NCBI RefSeq assembly: GCF_002291425.1
Contig: NZ_CP014136.1
Location: forward strand, 1,054,001-1,118,000
Direction of reading: 5' to 3'
Length of the DNA: 64,000 bases
Source: Gibbsiella quercinecans
Lineage (GTDB): Bacteria; Pseudomonadota; Gammaproteobacteria; Enterobacterales; Enterobacteriaceae
Below the pieces are notes generated by a model. The model was not told the origin of the DNA and did no database searches. It saw only the letters and a list, made by a program, of their open reading frames with translations. A program made the translations under genes and the position numbers. Each line of letters starts with the position of its first letter. Position 1 is the first letter of the stretch. This document shows positions 42,100 through 50,177 of the stretch, in pieces.

Positions 42100-42357
42100 A
42101 TGAAAAACATTAAAATGGCACTTGCAGCTATCGCACTGACCACGGTTTCTTTTGGTTCATTCGCCGCTCAACTGGTTACCGAACAACCGGCAAATGCGCA
42201 AAAAATCGGCGTAGTTACCGCCACCGGCGCCACCGATCTGACCAGCATGGAAAACCAGCTTTCCGCCCAGGCGGATAAAGCCGGTGCCAAAGCCTTCCAG
42301 GTTATCGACACCACCGGTAACAACAAACTGCATGGCACGGCGATCATCTACAACTAA
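42100..42357 (+). CDS. bhsA: BhsA-like DUF1471 stress protein
   Basis: The 85-residue secreted protein equals E. coli BhsA in length. It begins with a signal peptide (MKNIKMALAAIALTTVSFGSF, cleaved at about AFA/AA) and ends with the DUF1471 core AGAKAFQVIDTTGNNKLHGTA. BhsA affects outer-membrane permeability, copper tolerance and biofilm behaviour in E. coli. AGGA precedes ATG 42100. It is divergent from comR, whose product should repress it. The next gene on this strand is 214 nt away. Confidence 0.85.
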   Translation: MKNIKMALAAIALTTVSFGSFAAQLVTEQPANAQKIGVVTATGATDLTSMENQLSAQADKAGAKAFQVIDTTGNNKLHGTAIIYN

Positions 42358-42571
42358 TGCCGCACGCCTGTATATAAACAGCAAGCATTAGCGCCCCTGG
42401 CCCTCTTTTTACATCGAGGAGCCAGGTGCTTCTTCTCCAAGCCCTCCTGATTTCCCCGACCAGATCCCCTCAAATAAAACAAAAATGAATAACAAGTTAA
42501 ATTAAGTTATTTAATTGCTATATGCGTGTTTTGTTATCGTCTCTACTCTCCCCCAGCCATGAGATAACACG

Positions 42572-43531
42572 ATGAAACAGAACCTATTGGGCGCTTCTTT
42601 GCTCGCCCTGACACTGCTGCTTGCCAGCGCCGCCGCACCGGGAACCGCGTTTGCCGAGGATGCGCCAAAAACCATCAATATCGGCTATCAAAAAGCCAAT
42701 ATCTTTGCCCTGTTGAAATACCGCGGCACATTGGACGAAAACTTCAAACGGCAAGGGATCGCCGTGCGCTGGGTGGAATTCCCCGCTGGCCCGCAGATGC
42801 TGGAAGGCTTGAACGTCGGCAGTATCGATCTGGCCGCCACCGGCGATGCGCCGCCGACTTTTGCCCAGGCGGCAAAGGCCGATCTGGTGTATCTGGCGCA
42901 CTCACCGGCCAACCCTAAAACGGAAGCGATTGTGGTGCCGGAAAACTCGCCCATCCATAACGTGGCGGATTTGAAAGGCAAGCGCGTCGGCCTGAACAAG
43001 GGCTCAGACGTCAACTACCTGCTGGTGACCGCGCTGGAAGACGCCGGCTTAACCTATAAAGACATCACTCCCGTCTATCTACCGCCCAGCGATGCGCGCG
43101 CCGCCTTCCAGCAGGGCGCCATCGATGCCTGGGTGATTTGGGATCCGTTCTACGCCGAGGTGGAAACCAACGCCAAAGCGCAGTTGATAAAAAACGCGGA
43201 AGGGTTGGTACCGCACTACACCTTCTATCTGGCCAGCCGGAAATTTGCCGACACTTACCCGCACACGGCGCAACAGGTGATTAATGAGCTCGCCACGCTA
43301 AGCGACTGGGCCAACAAAAACCCGCAGGAAGCGGCAAAAATCTTGTCTGACTCGACCGGGCTGGACGCCGCTATTTGGGGGCGTGCGTTGGCGCGTATGC
43401 CGTTCGGCGCGCAGCGGATGACGCCAGAGGTATTCCAGCAGCAGCAGGTACTGGCGGATAAATTCACCCAGATCGGGTTGTTGCCGGTGAAGGTTGACGT
43501 CAGCAGCGCCAAATGGTCGCAGGATCGGTAA
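42572..43531 (+). CDS. Aliphatic sulfonate ABC transporter substrate-binding protein (SsuA-like)
   Basis: The 319-residue precursor has a signal peptide ending about AFA at residue 28. SsuA-family blocks are INIGYQKANIFALLK, VRWVEFPAGPQMLEGLNVG, SIDLAATGDAPPTFAQAA, and DARAAFQQGAIDAWVIWDPF. It should bind alkanesulfonates or a related sulfur compound in the periplasm. No ssuB, ssuC or ssuD lies next to it, so it is an orphan binding protein that must use a permease encoded elsewhere. It converges on the second metQNI operon, with a hairpin in between. Confidence 0.88.
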   Translation: MKQNLLGASLLALTLLLASAAAPGTAFAEDAPKTINIGYQKANIFALLKYRGTLDENFKRQGIAVRWVEFPAGPQMLEGLNVGSIDLAATGDAPPTFAQAAKADLVYLAHSPANPKTEAIVVPENSPIHNVADLKGKRVGLNKGSDVNYLLVTALEDAGLTYKDITPVYLPPSDARAAFQQGAIDAWVIWDPFYAEVETNAKAQLIKNAEGLVPHYTFYLASRKFADTYPHTAQQVINELATLSDWANKNPQEAAKILSDSTGLDAAIWGRALARMPFGAQRMTPEVFQQQQVLADKFTQIGLLPVKVDVSSAKWSQDR

Positions 43532-43536
43532 GCATC

Positions 43537-43560
43537 CGGCGCTCCGCGCTGGGAGCGCCG
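43537..43560. terminator. Hairpin between convergent ssuA-like and metI genes
   Basis: CGGCGCTCC-GCGCTG-GGAGCGCCG is a perfect 9-bp stem located between two convergent stop codons; there is no T-tract on the plus side beyond ATTT. Confidence 0.65.
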
Positions 43561-43567
43561 ATAGATT

Positions 43568-44218
43568 TCAGCGGTGATTCAGCCGGCGCGACAAGCGATC
43601 GCCGAAGAACTGCAGCAGTGTGACTAACGCCACCAGCACCACGATAACCGTCAACATCACCTGGGTATCAAAGCGCTGGTAGCCATAACGATAGGCCAAA
43701 TCCCCCAACCCACCGGCGCCGATGGCGCCGGCCATCGCCGAGGCGTTGATCATCGTCACCAGCGTGATGGTAAAGCCGCTGACAATGCCCGGCCGCGCCT
43801 CCGGCAGCAAAACGTGCCAGACGATGTGCCAACGGTTAAACCCCATCGCCTGCGCCGCTTCAATCAGGCCATCATCCACTTCACGCAGGCTGACTTCCGC
43901 GATGCGGGCAAAGAACGGCATCGCCGCCAGCGTCAGCGGCACCGTTGCCGCCCACACGCCATACGACGTGCCGACAATCATGCGGGTAAACGGGATCAAA
44001 GCGACCATCAGGATCAGAAACGGGATCGAGCGGAACAAGTTCACCAGCCAGCCCAGCACGCGGTTAAGCAACCGGCTGGGATACAGCGAGCCGCGATCGG
44101 TCACCACCAGGATCACCGCTAACGGCAGCCCCATGATCAACGCCAACAGCGAGGACACCCCCACCATCATCAGCGTTTCAACCAACCCCGCCCACAGGCG
44201 ATCAAGAAGCAGCGACAT
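43568..44218 (-). CDS. MetI-family ABC transporter permease (second set)
   Basis: The 216-residue permease has helices like MetI, the VNLFRSIPFLILMVALIPFT block, and the EAA motif EAAQAMGFNRWHIVWHVLLPEA. ATG 44218 lies inside the end of the metN-like gene (17-nt overlap). It is the last gene of a six-gene operon with two SfnB-like genes and an FMN monooxygenase gene, so the transported ligand is likely an organosulfur compound rather than methionine itself (inference). Confidence 0.88.
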   Translation of the reverse strand: MSLLLDRLWAGLVETLMMVGVSSLLALIMGLPLAVILVVTDRGSLYPSRLLNRVLGWLVNLFRSIPFLILMVALIPFTRMIVGTSYGVWAATVPLTLAAMPFFARIAEVSLREVDDGLIEAAQAMGFNRWHIVWHVLLPEARPGIVSGFTITLVTMINASAMAGAIGAGGLGDLAYRYGYQRFDTQVMLTVIVVLVALVTLLQFFGDRLSRRLNHR

Positions 44219-45287
44219 AACCGAGGATCTCCACGTGATCGGCAAGCCCGGCGGGCAATGGCTGCGGCAACGGCTGCGCCACCCGCAGTAAAAGCTGGCC
44301 GATGTTTTTACCCTGTACGTTTTCCAGCGAACTTTGCAGCAGCGTAATATCGCTGCCGAATGCTGCTATCAGATGATTGAGCTGCGGCATTGCGCCGCTG
44401 CCGTTATAGCGCAGGCGGATAAGCGGGCCATAGCCGGCGGCAGGTTCCGGCCGCAGCCGCCGTTGCAGATCTTCCGGCAAGGCATCGCGATCGGGGGCCA
44501 ACAGGATACGCGTGGTTTCCTGCTGCGGATTGCCGTACACCTGCCAAACCGGCCCGCTTTCGACGATCTCACCGCGCTCAATCACCGCGACGCGCTGGCA
44601 AAGATCGTGGATCACATCCATTTCATGGGTGATCAGCACGATCGTAATATGCAGTTCACGGTTGATTTTTCGCAGCAGCGCCAAGATCGAGCGGGTGGTT
44701 TCAGGATCCAACGCCGACGTGGCTTCATCGCACAGCAGCAGTTCCGGATCGTGCACCAGCGCCCGGGCAATACCGACGCGCTGCTTCTGCCCGCCGGAAA
44801 GCTGCGCCGGGTAGGCGTGTTGCCGCGCTTCCAGCCCCACCAGCGCCAGCAGCGTGTCGGTTTTCTGCCGCCGCACGGCGGCGGGCACGCCGGCAACGCG
44901 CATCGGCAATTCAATGTTTTCCCGCACGGTTTTGGCCGAAAGCAAATTGAAATGCTGGAAAATCATGCCGGTGCGCCGGCGCCAGGCCACCAGCTGCGCG
45001 TGCGTCAACGACCCCAGATCCACGCCGTCGATCACCACCTGGCCCGCCGTGGGCTCTTCCAGGCGGTTAAGCAGGCGAATCAACGTCGATTTGCCCGCCC
45101 CGCTGCGGCCTATGATGCCGAAGATCTCCCCGCGCCGAACCTGCAAATGGATATTTTTCAGCGCATCCGTTTGTTGCCCGGGGTAACGTTTCACCACCGC
45201 AGACAGCTTCACATGCCAGTCACCCGGCCGGCGGGTTGACGCTTCGGCCCATTCAGCGGCGTTTTCCGGCATCACCAAACTGCTCAT
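44202..45287 (-). CDS. MetN-family ABC transporter ATPase (second set)
   Basis: The 361-residue ATPase has Walker A GRSGAGKST, the signature LSGGQKQRVGI, Walker B LLCDEATSALDP, and a C-terminal region from about 290 that resembles a NIL domain (YGPLIRLRYNGSGAMPQLNHL). A 25-residue N-terminal extension precedes the ABC domain. ATG 45287 follows the metQ-like stop by 2 nt with GGAG nine bases before it. It overlaps the permease gene downstream. It powers the second MetNIQ-type importer of the window. Confidence 0.88.
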   Translation of the reverse strand: MSSLVMPENAAEWAEASTRRPGDWHVKLSAVVKRYPGQQTDALKNIHLQVRRGEIFGIIGRSGAGKSTLIRLLNRLEEPTAGQVVIDGVDLGSLTHAQLVAWRRRTGMIFQHFNLLSAKTVRENIELPMRVAGVPAAVRRQKTDTLLALVGLEARQHAYPAQLSGGQKQRVGIARALVHDPELLLCDEATSALDPETTRSILALLRKINRELHITIVLITHEMDVIHDLCQRVAVIERGEIVESGPVWQVYGNPQQETTRILLAPDRDALPEDLQRRLRPEPAAGYGPLIRLRYNGSGAMPQLNHLIAAFGSDITLLQSSLENVQGKNIGQLLLRVAQPLPQPLPAGLADHVEILGYVAAS

Positions 45288-45289
45288 GG

Positions 45290-46102
45290 CTACTGGCTCC
45301 AACCGGGTTGATAAAGTTTGCCGTAGAAGCTATCCAGCTTGGCGCGCACCACGGGTGAATGCTGGTAGATATCGACAAACTTGCGCAGCCGCGGATCGTC
45401 CTGGTGGCCATCGCGGATCACAAACTGGATCACGTATTCCGGGTTTTCCAGCCCGTCGAACAACAGCGCGTTGTTGGGATCAATCGCCCCGGACAAGCGC
45501 AGGTAATGTGGGTAGCCCTGCGCCAGATCCACTTCATCCAGCGAGCGCGAAAGCTGCACCGCTTCCACTTCGATGATCTTGAGCTTTTTCGGGTTTTCAA
45601 CAATATCGCTCTGGGTGGATTTGATGCCGCTGCCCGGTTTCAATTTGATCAGCCCGGCTTTTTGCAGCAGCAACAGCCCGCGCCCGCCGTTGATCGGATC
45701 GTTGGCGATCGCTACCGTGCCGCCTTGCGGGATCTGATCCAGCTTGCTGTGCTTTTTCGAGTAAAGCCCGACGTTGTTAATGATGGCCGGCGCGTAAGCC
45801 ACCAGATGGAAGCCGCTTTCTTGGTTGGCGTTATCCAAAAATGGCCGGTGCTGGAACAGGTTTACGTCAATATCACCGTTTTCCAGGCTGACGTTAGGGG
45901 CGATCCAATCGCTGAATTCGATCAGTTCAACATTCAGCCCCTGCTTTTTGGCTTCTTCGACGGCGGTTTCCAGCGGCGGGGCAAACGCCGCGGTGGTGCC
46001 CACTTTCAACGGCCCGCTGTAATCGGCCGCCACAGCGGCGTGGGCGATGCCCAATAGGGCGGCAAACAGGACATGGCGCGCACGGAATAAGGAAAATGAC
46101 AT
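45290..46102 (-). CDS. MetQ/NlpA-family substrate-binding protein (second set)
   Basis: The 270-residue precursor has a signal peptide (FAALLGIAHAAVA-A) without a lipobox cysteine. Family blocks are LKVGTTAAFAPPLETAVEEAKK, DWIAPNVSLENGDIDVNLFQH and GGTVAIANDPINGGRGL. The ligand site sequence differs clearly from the first MetQ-like protein of this window (about 5 kb away), which suggests a different sulfur compound. GGAG precedes ATG 46102. It lies 18 nt after the monooxygenase gene. Confidence 0.88.
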   Translation of the reverse strand: MSFSLFRARHVLFAALLGIAHAAVAADYSGPLKVGTTAAFAPPLETAVEEAKKQGLNVELIEFSDWIAPNVSLENGDIDVNLFQHRPFLDNANQESGFHLVAYAPAIINNVGLYSKKHSKLDQIPQGGTVAIANDPINGGRGLLLLQKAGLIKLKPGSGIKSTQSDIVENPKKLKIIEVEAVQLSRSLDEVDLAQGYPHYLRLSGAIDPNNALLFDGLENPEYVIQFVIRDGHQDDPRLRKFVDIYQHSPVVRAKLDSFYGKLYQPGWSQ

Positions 46103-46120
46103 GGTAAAAGCTCCAGGAGG

Positions 46121-47506
46121 TTAGGCAATAATGCGATCGCCGGCCGCGGCCGGTGTACGCCAACGGGCAGCAGGGTGGCTTGTCGGCAGGCAATCCTGCT
46201 GCTGAAAAAGTTTTTTCCTGAACGAGCCGGCGGCATAGGCGGTTTTATAACGGCCGCGGGCCTGCAGTTCAGGGATCACCAGATCGATAAAATCGGTATA
46301 GCTTTGCGGATTAACAATGCGCGTCAGGTTGAAGCCATCAATCCCGGCCTGGTCCACCCATAGCAGCAGGTGATCCGCCACCTGCTGCGGATCGCCGACG
46401 ATCAGCGGGTAACGCCCACCCAGCGCATGCTGTTCCAGCAGCCGTCTTTTGGTCCAGCCGCTGTAAGTGTTGGATACCGATTCGATCGCCCGTGTTGGCC
46501 CGCCGGCAACCGGCTCATCGAGGGCAAAACGGGAAAAATCAATGCCGGTCGAGCTGGAAAAGTGCGCCAGCCCCGCTTCCGGGCTGGCGTAGCGCAGATA
46601 TTCCTGATGCTTTTCCTGCGCCTCGCGCGCCGTGGGGGCGACGATCACGCTGATGCCCATGAAGATTTTCAGATCTTCCGCCGCCCGCCCGGCCTCGACC
46701 ACGGCGGCCCGCAGCTTATCGACCTGCGCCTTCATGGCCGCCGGCGTGGCGCCGTTAACAAAGGTGCATTCCGCATGACGGGCGGCAAAACGGATGCCGC
46801 GCGCCGAAGCGCCGGCCTGGAACAGCAGCGGCGTGCGCTGCGGCGAAGGTGAAGACAGGTGGTAGCCCTCCACCTGGTAAAATTCCCCGCGGTGGCGGAT
46901 TTGATGAATTTTATCGGCGGCGGCATAGATACGCCGCTGCTTGTCGGCCAGCACCGCATCATCCTGCCAACTGCCTTCCCACAGTTGATACGCCACGTCC
47001 AGGAACTCATCGGCCTGATCGTAGCGGCGATCGTGGGCCACCAACTGTTGCTGGCCCATGGCCCGCGCCGCGCTGTCCAGATAGCCGGTTACGATGTTCC
47101 ACCCTACCCGCCCCTGGCTAAGATGATCCAGGGTGGAAAAGCGGCGCGCGAATAAATACGGCGATTCATAGCTGACGTTGGCCGTTAAGCCAAAGCCCAG
47201 GTGCTGCGTCACGCTCGCCATCGCCGATACCAGCAACAGCGGATCGTTAACCGGCAGTTGAATGGCTTCGCGCGCGGTCAGATCAATGCCGTTTTGATAA
47301 ACGTCATACACCCCCAAAATATCGGCGATAAACAGGCCGTCGAACAGCCCGCGCTCCAGCAGGCGGGCCAGATCGAGCCAATACTCCAGGCGATTGAACT
47401 CCACCGAGCGGTCCTGCGGATGCGTCCACATGCCGTGGTGGATATGCCCTACGCAGTTCATGTTGAACGCATTGAGCAGGATTTCTTTGTTCGCGCTTGG
47501 GCTCAT
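46121..47506 (-). CDS. FMN-dependent monooxygenase, NtaA/SnaA/DszA family (LLM class)
   Basis: This luciferase-like two-component monooxygenase of 461 residues uses FMNH2 supplied by a reductase. NtaA/SnaA/DszA-type features are LLNAFNMNCVGHIHHGMW at the start, EPYLFARRFSTLDHLSQGRVGWNIVT-like block (here SPYLFARRFSTLDHLS), and PLLFQAGASARGIRFAARHAE. The family oxidises sulfur heterocycles, nitrilotriacetate and similar compounds. ATG 47506 overlaps the sfnB-like stop (ATGA). Context with SfnB-like proteins and a MetQNI importer points to organosulfur desulfurisation. No flavin reductase is in this operon; one of unknown partner sits at 3535. Confidence 0.87.
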   Translation of the reverse strand: MSPSANKEILLNAFNMNCVGHIHHGMWTHPQDRSVEFNRLEYWLDLARLLERGLFDGLFIADILGVYDVYQNGIDLTAREAIQLPVNDPLLLVSAMASVTQHLGFGLTANVSYESPYLFARRFSTLDHLSQGRVGWNIVTGYLDSAARAMGQQQLVAHDRRYDQADEFLDVAYQLWEGSWQDDAVLADKQRRIYAAADKIHQIRHRGEFYQVEGYHLSSPSPQRTPLLFQAGASARGIRFAARHAECTFVNGATPAAMKAQVDKLRAAVVEAGRAAEDLKIFMGISVIVAPTAREAQEKHQEYLRYASPEAGLAHFSSSTGIDFSRFALDEPVAGGPTRAIESVSNTYSGWTKRRLLEQHALGGRYPLIVGDPQQVADHLLLWVDQAGIDGFNLTRIVNPQSYTDFIDLVIPELQARGRYKTAYAAGSFRKKLFQQQDCLPTSHPAARWRTPAAAGDRIIA

Positions 47507-48708
47507 AGCGTCCCCCGCCGCGCGGGCAGCACGCCGTTGAGCACGTAATTGCCGATCGCCGGGAACTTCCAGCGTACCGGATCGTGCAGCGTGTGGGTGC
47601 GGGCATTGCGCCAGTGGCGATCCAACTGGTATTCCTGCAGCGTGGCGCGCGAACCGGACAGTTCGAACAGCAAATTCGCCGCCGCCAGGGAGAGCTCCGT
47701 GGTCCAGGCGCGGGCTTTGGCAACCTCAACAGAGGCCACCGCCACCGTTTCGGCATCGCTGTGCTGCTGCGCGGCATCTACCGCGTCGCCCGCCAGCGCC
47801 AGCAACGCTTCGCCGGCCTGCAAGCGCGCCGCCAACCGGCCGAGGCGATCCAGCGTCAGCGGATCGTCGCCGGCTTTTTCCACCCCGGCATCCGGCCATG
47901 GCCGCGAGCGCTCGCGCACGAACGCCAGCAGATCCTGGAACGCGGCCCGGGCGATCCCTTGATCAATCGCCGCATGCAGGATCTGGGCGAACGGGCCAAC
48001 GGCCGTCGGGCGATCAAACGCCGCCTGGAACGGCACGATATCCTGCTCGTCCACGTTGCAACGTTCAAAAATGACCGTGCCGCTGCCGGTGGTTCGCTGG
48101 CCAAAGCCCGACCAATCGTCGATCACCTGCACGCCGGCCGCCCGGCGCGGCACGAACACCAGTTGTTCACTCCCCTGCTCGTTGTAGGCGGCGGTAGGAA
48201 TGCGATCGGCAAACAGCGCGCCGGTGGCGTAAAATTTGCGTCCCTCCAGCAACCAGTTCCCCTGTTGGCGGTAGACACGCGTGGTGCGTTGGTGCGCCGC
48301 TGGCGCCTGAAACTCTGCCAACGCATTGCCGAAATGCGCCCCGGCCAGCACTTCGGCGTACAGCCGCTGTTTTTGCGCTTCGCTGCCGTTAACCCGCAGC
48401 ACCTCCAGCGCATAAAAATGGTTTTGCGGTATCTGGCCGATCGAAGCATCCGCTTCGCTCAGGGTGGTCATCAGCTTCGCCAGCTCTGCGGTCGGCAAAG
48501 CTATCCCGCCATAGGCCCGCGGCACGGTCACCGCGCCAAGCCCAGAGCGGAACAGGGCGCGCAGTTCATCAACCGGCAGCTGCCGTTGGCGATCGCGCTC
48601 GCCCGCGCCGCGGCGAAACTGCTGCGCCAGTTGCCCGGCCACCTGGTGCGCCGCTTCCGCGCTGTCGATCCGCGTTGCCTGTTCGCCGGTATCAGGTTGA
48701 TATGTCAT
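47503..48708 (-). CDS. SfnB-family acyl-CoA dehydrogenase-like oxidoreductase, copy 2
   Basis: The 401-residue protein belongs to the acyl-CoA dehydrogenase-like SfnB/DszC group associated with sulfur acquisition. Visible blocks are LFRSGLGAVTVPRAYGGIALP, the ADASIGQIPQNHFYALEVLR segment, FYATGALFADRIPTAA and the C-terminal RHWRNARTHTLHDPVRWK, which is strongly conserved with the upstream paralogue. It likely acts as an FMN-dependent monooxygenase. GGAG precedes ATG 48708. It is 10 nt after copy 1 and overlaps the monooxygenase gene by 4 nt. Confidence 0.87.
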   Translation of the reverse strand: MTYQPDTGEQATRIDSAEAAHQVAGQLAQQFRRGAGERDRQRQLPVDELRALFRSGLGAVTVPRAYGGIALPTAELAKLMTTLSEADASIGQIPQNHFYALEVLRVNGSEAQKQRLYAEVLAGAHFGNALAEFQAPAAHQRTTRVYRQQGNWLLEGRKFYATGALFADRIPTAAYNEQGSEQLVFVPRRAAGVQVIDDWSGFGQRTTGSGTVIFERCNVDEQDIVPFQAAFDRPTAVGPFAQILHAAIDQGIARAAFQDLLAFVRERSRPWPDAGVEKAGDDPLTLDRLGRLAARLQAGEALLALAGDAVDAAQQHSDAETVAVASVEVAKARAWTTELSLAAANLLFELSGSRATLQEYQLDRHWRNARTHTLHDPVRWKFPAIGNYVLNGVLPARRGTL

Positions 48709-48718
48709 CGCAATCTCC

Positions 48719-49921
48719 TTAAATCCAGGCGTGGCGCACCGGGAACTGCCCATTCAGGTAATAGTTGCCGATGGCATGGTTTTTCCAGCGCACCGGATCG
48801 TGCAGGGTGTGGGTGCGGGCATTGCGCCAGTGGCGATCGAGCCCATGTTCCAGCAGGGTGCCGCGGCTGCCGGCCCACTCCAGCAGTTTTTCGCTTGCCA
48901 GCAAGGCCACCTCGGTGGTCAACACTTTGGCTTCGGCAACGGCGATTGACGCTCTGGCCGCATCGGCCGCCGTCAGGTTGGCCGGATCGAGCGCGTCCAG
49001 CAGGCGCGCGGCGCGCTGCAACAGCGCATTCGCCGCGGTCAATTCCATACTCACCCGGCCGATATCCGCCACCAGGTAGGGATCTTCCGCGTTGCTGCTT
49101 ACCCCCGCATCCACCCAGGGGCGCGAACGGGCACGCACAAATTCGCAGGCTTCGTCCAACGCGCCCTGCGCAATTCCGGCGTCAATCGCGGCCTGGATCA
49201 ACTGCGATACCGGCCCGCGCAGGGAGGGCTTTTCAGTATCCGGCTGCGGAATCACCAACGCCGGATCCACCGGCGTATCACGCAGGCGCACGGTGCCGCT
49301 GGCCGTGGTGCGCTGCCCCATGCCGGACCAATCATCAATAATCTCCAGCCCCGGCGCCGGGCGCGGAATAAACGCCATCACCGCCTGGCCGGCATTGTTT
49401 AATGCCGTGGTCACCACGATATCGGCGAACAGCGCCCCGGTGGAATAAAACTTATCGCCGGTCAGTTGCAGCCCCTGCGGCGTTTGCCGCAAACGCGCTT
49501 GCACTTCCCGCGTATGGCGGGTGTTTTTTTCCGGCCCGCCGTTGCCTAAACGCTGCCCGGCGACAATGCGTTCAAACAGATAACGTTGTTGTTCTACCGT
49601 GCCTTCATCAAGAATAAATTGAATAATGCCGAAATGATTTTGCGGTATTTGGCCAAGGGCCGGATCGACGGCGGAAATTAAACGGAAAACTTCAGCTATC
49701 GTGGTATAAGGCAAACCGCCGCCGCCCCATTTGCGCGGCACGGAAATAGATCCCAGCCCGCTAAAGGTGAAAAGGGCCAGCAGCTCCGCCGGGTAAATGC
49801 GCTCACGATCGCGCAGCACTGCCTCTTTGCGTGCCGCCTGGGCAACCGCCTGCGCGGCCTGCAGCGCCTCCTGTTCGTTTGTGATAACGCGGGCAATAGC
49901 AGCATCACCATGCTCAGGCAT
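48719..49921 (-). CDS. SfnB-family acyl-CoA dehydrogenase-like oxidoreductase, copy 1
   Basis: The 400-residue paralogue of the next gene heads the operon. It shares FSGLGSISVPRKWGGGGLPY, GQIPQNHFGIIQFILDEG, KFYSTGALFADIVVTTALN, DDWSGMGQRTTASGTV, and the RHWRNARTHTLHDPVRWKN tail. The two copies are clearly homologous yet diverged, so an old duplication or heterodimer is possible. AGAGGA precedes ATG 49921. Upstream lies an AT-rich region with a perfect palindrome that may bind a sulfur regulator. Confidence 0.87.
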   Translation of the reverse strand: MPEHGDAAIARVITNEQEALQAAQAVAQAARKEAVLRDRERIYPAELLALFTFSGLGSISVPRKWGGGGLPYTTIAEVFRLISAVDPALGQIPQNHFGIIQFILDEGTVEQQRYLFERIVAGQRLGNGGPEKNTRHTREVQARLRQTPQGLQLTGDKFYSTGALFADIVVTTALNNAGQAVMAFIPRPAPGLEIIDDWSGMGQRTTASGTVRLRDTPVDPALVIPQPDTEKPSLRGPVSQLIQAAIDAGIAQGALDEACEFVRARSRPWVDAGVSSNAEDPYLVADIGRVSMELTAANALLQRAARLLDALDPANLTAADAARASIAVAEAKVLTTEVALLASEKLLEWAGSRGTLLEHGLDRHWRNARTHTLHDPVRWKNHAIGNYYLNGQFPVRHAWI

Positions 49922-50048
49922 GATTATTCCTCTGATTAGGGTAGAAGCATTACGAGAATTACCGCTAAGGGCAGTAATTCATTAAAAGGTGAAATATATG
50001 TTATTGAGTCGATAATAATAACCGGCCCAACCAGAAGTAAAGGGAAGT

Positions 50049-50064
50049 CATTATTAGAATAATG
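50049..50064. promoter_or_regulatory. Palindrome CATTATT-AG-AATAATG upstream of the sulfur operon
   Basis: A perfect 7-bp inverted repeat, 128 bp upstream of the SfnB copy 1 start and 114 bp upstream of the DapF-like start. AT-rich symmetric sites of this kind suit LysR-type regulators such as CysB/Cbl, but no consensus can be claimed. Confidence 0.4.
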
Positions 50065-50177
50065 GCAAAGGTTAGCGAATTATTTAATATAGCTGGCAGC
50101 ATTGTCTATTTGCTTTACTAAGCCCAGCCCCGCATGGGGTATACTGTATCTTTGTTAACCGTATGGCGTTTTTTATC

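Noticed and set aside
47584-49341. 585-codon open frame on the plus strand
   Set aside because: It runs antisense across two paralogous SfnB-like genes, which are supported by family motifs; high G+C explains the open antisense frame.
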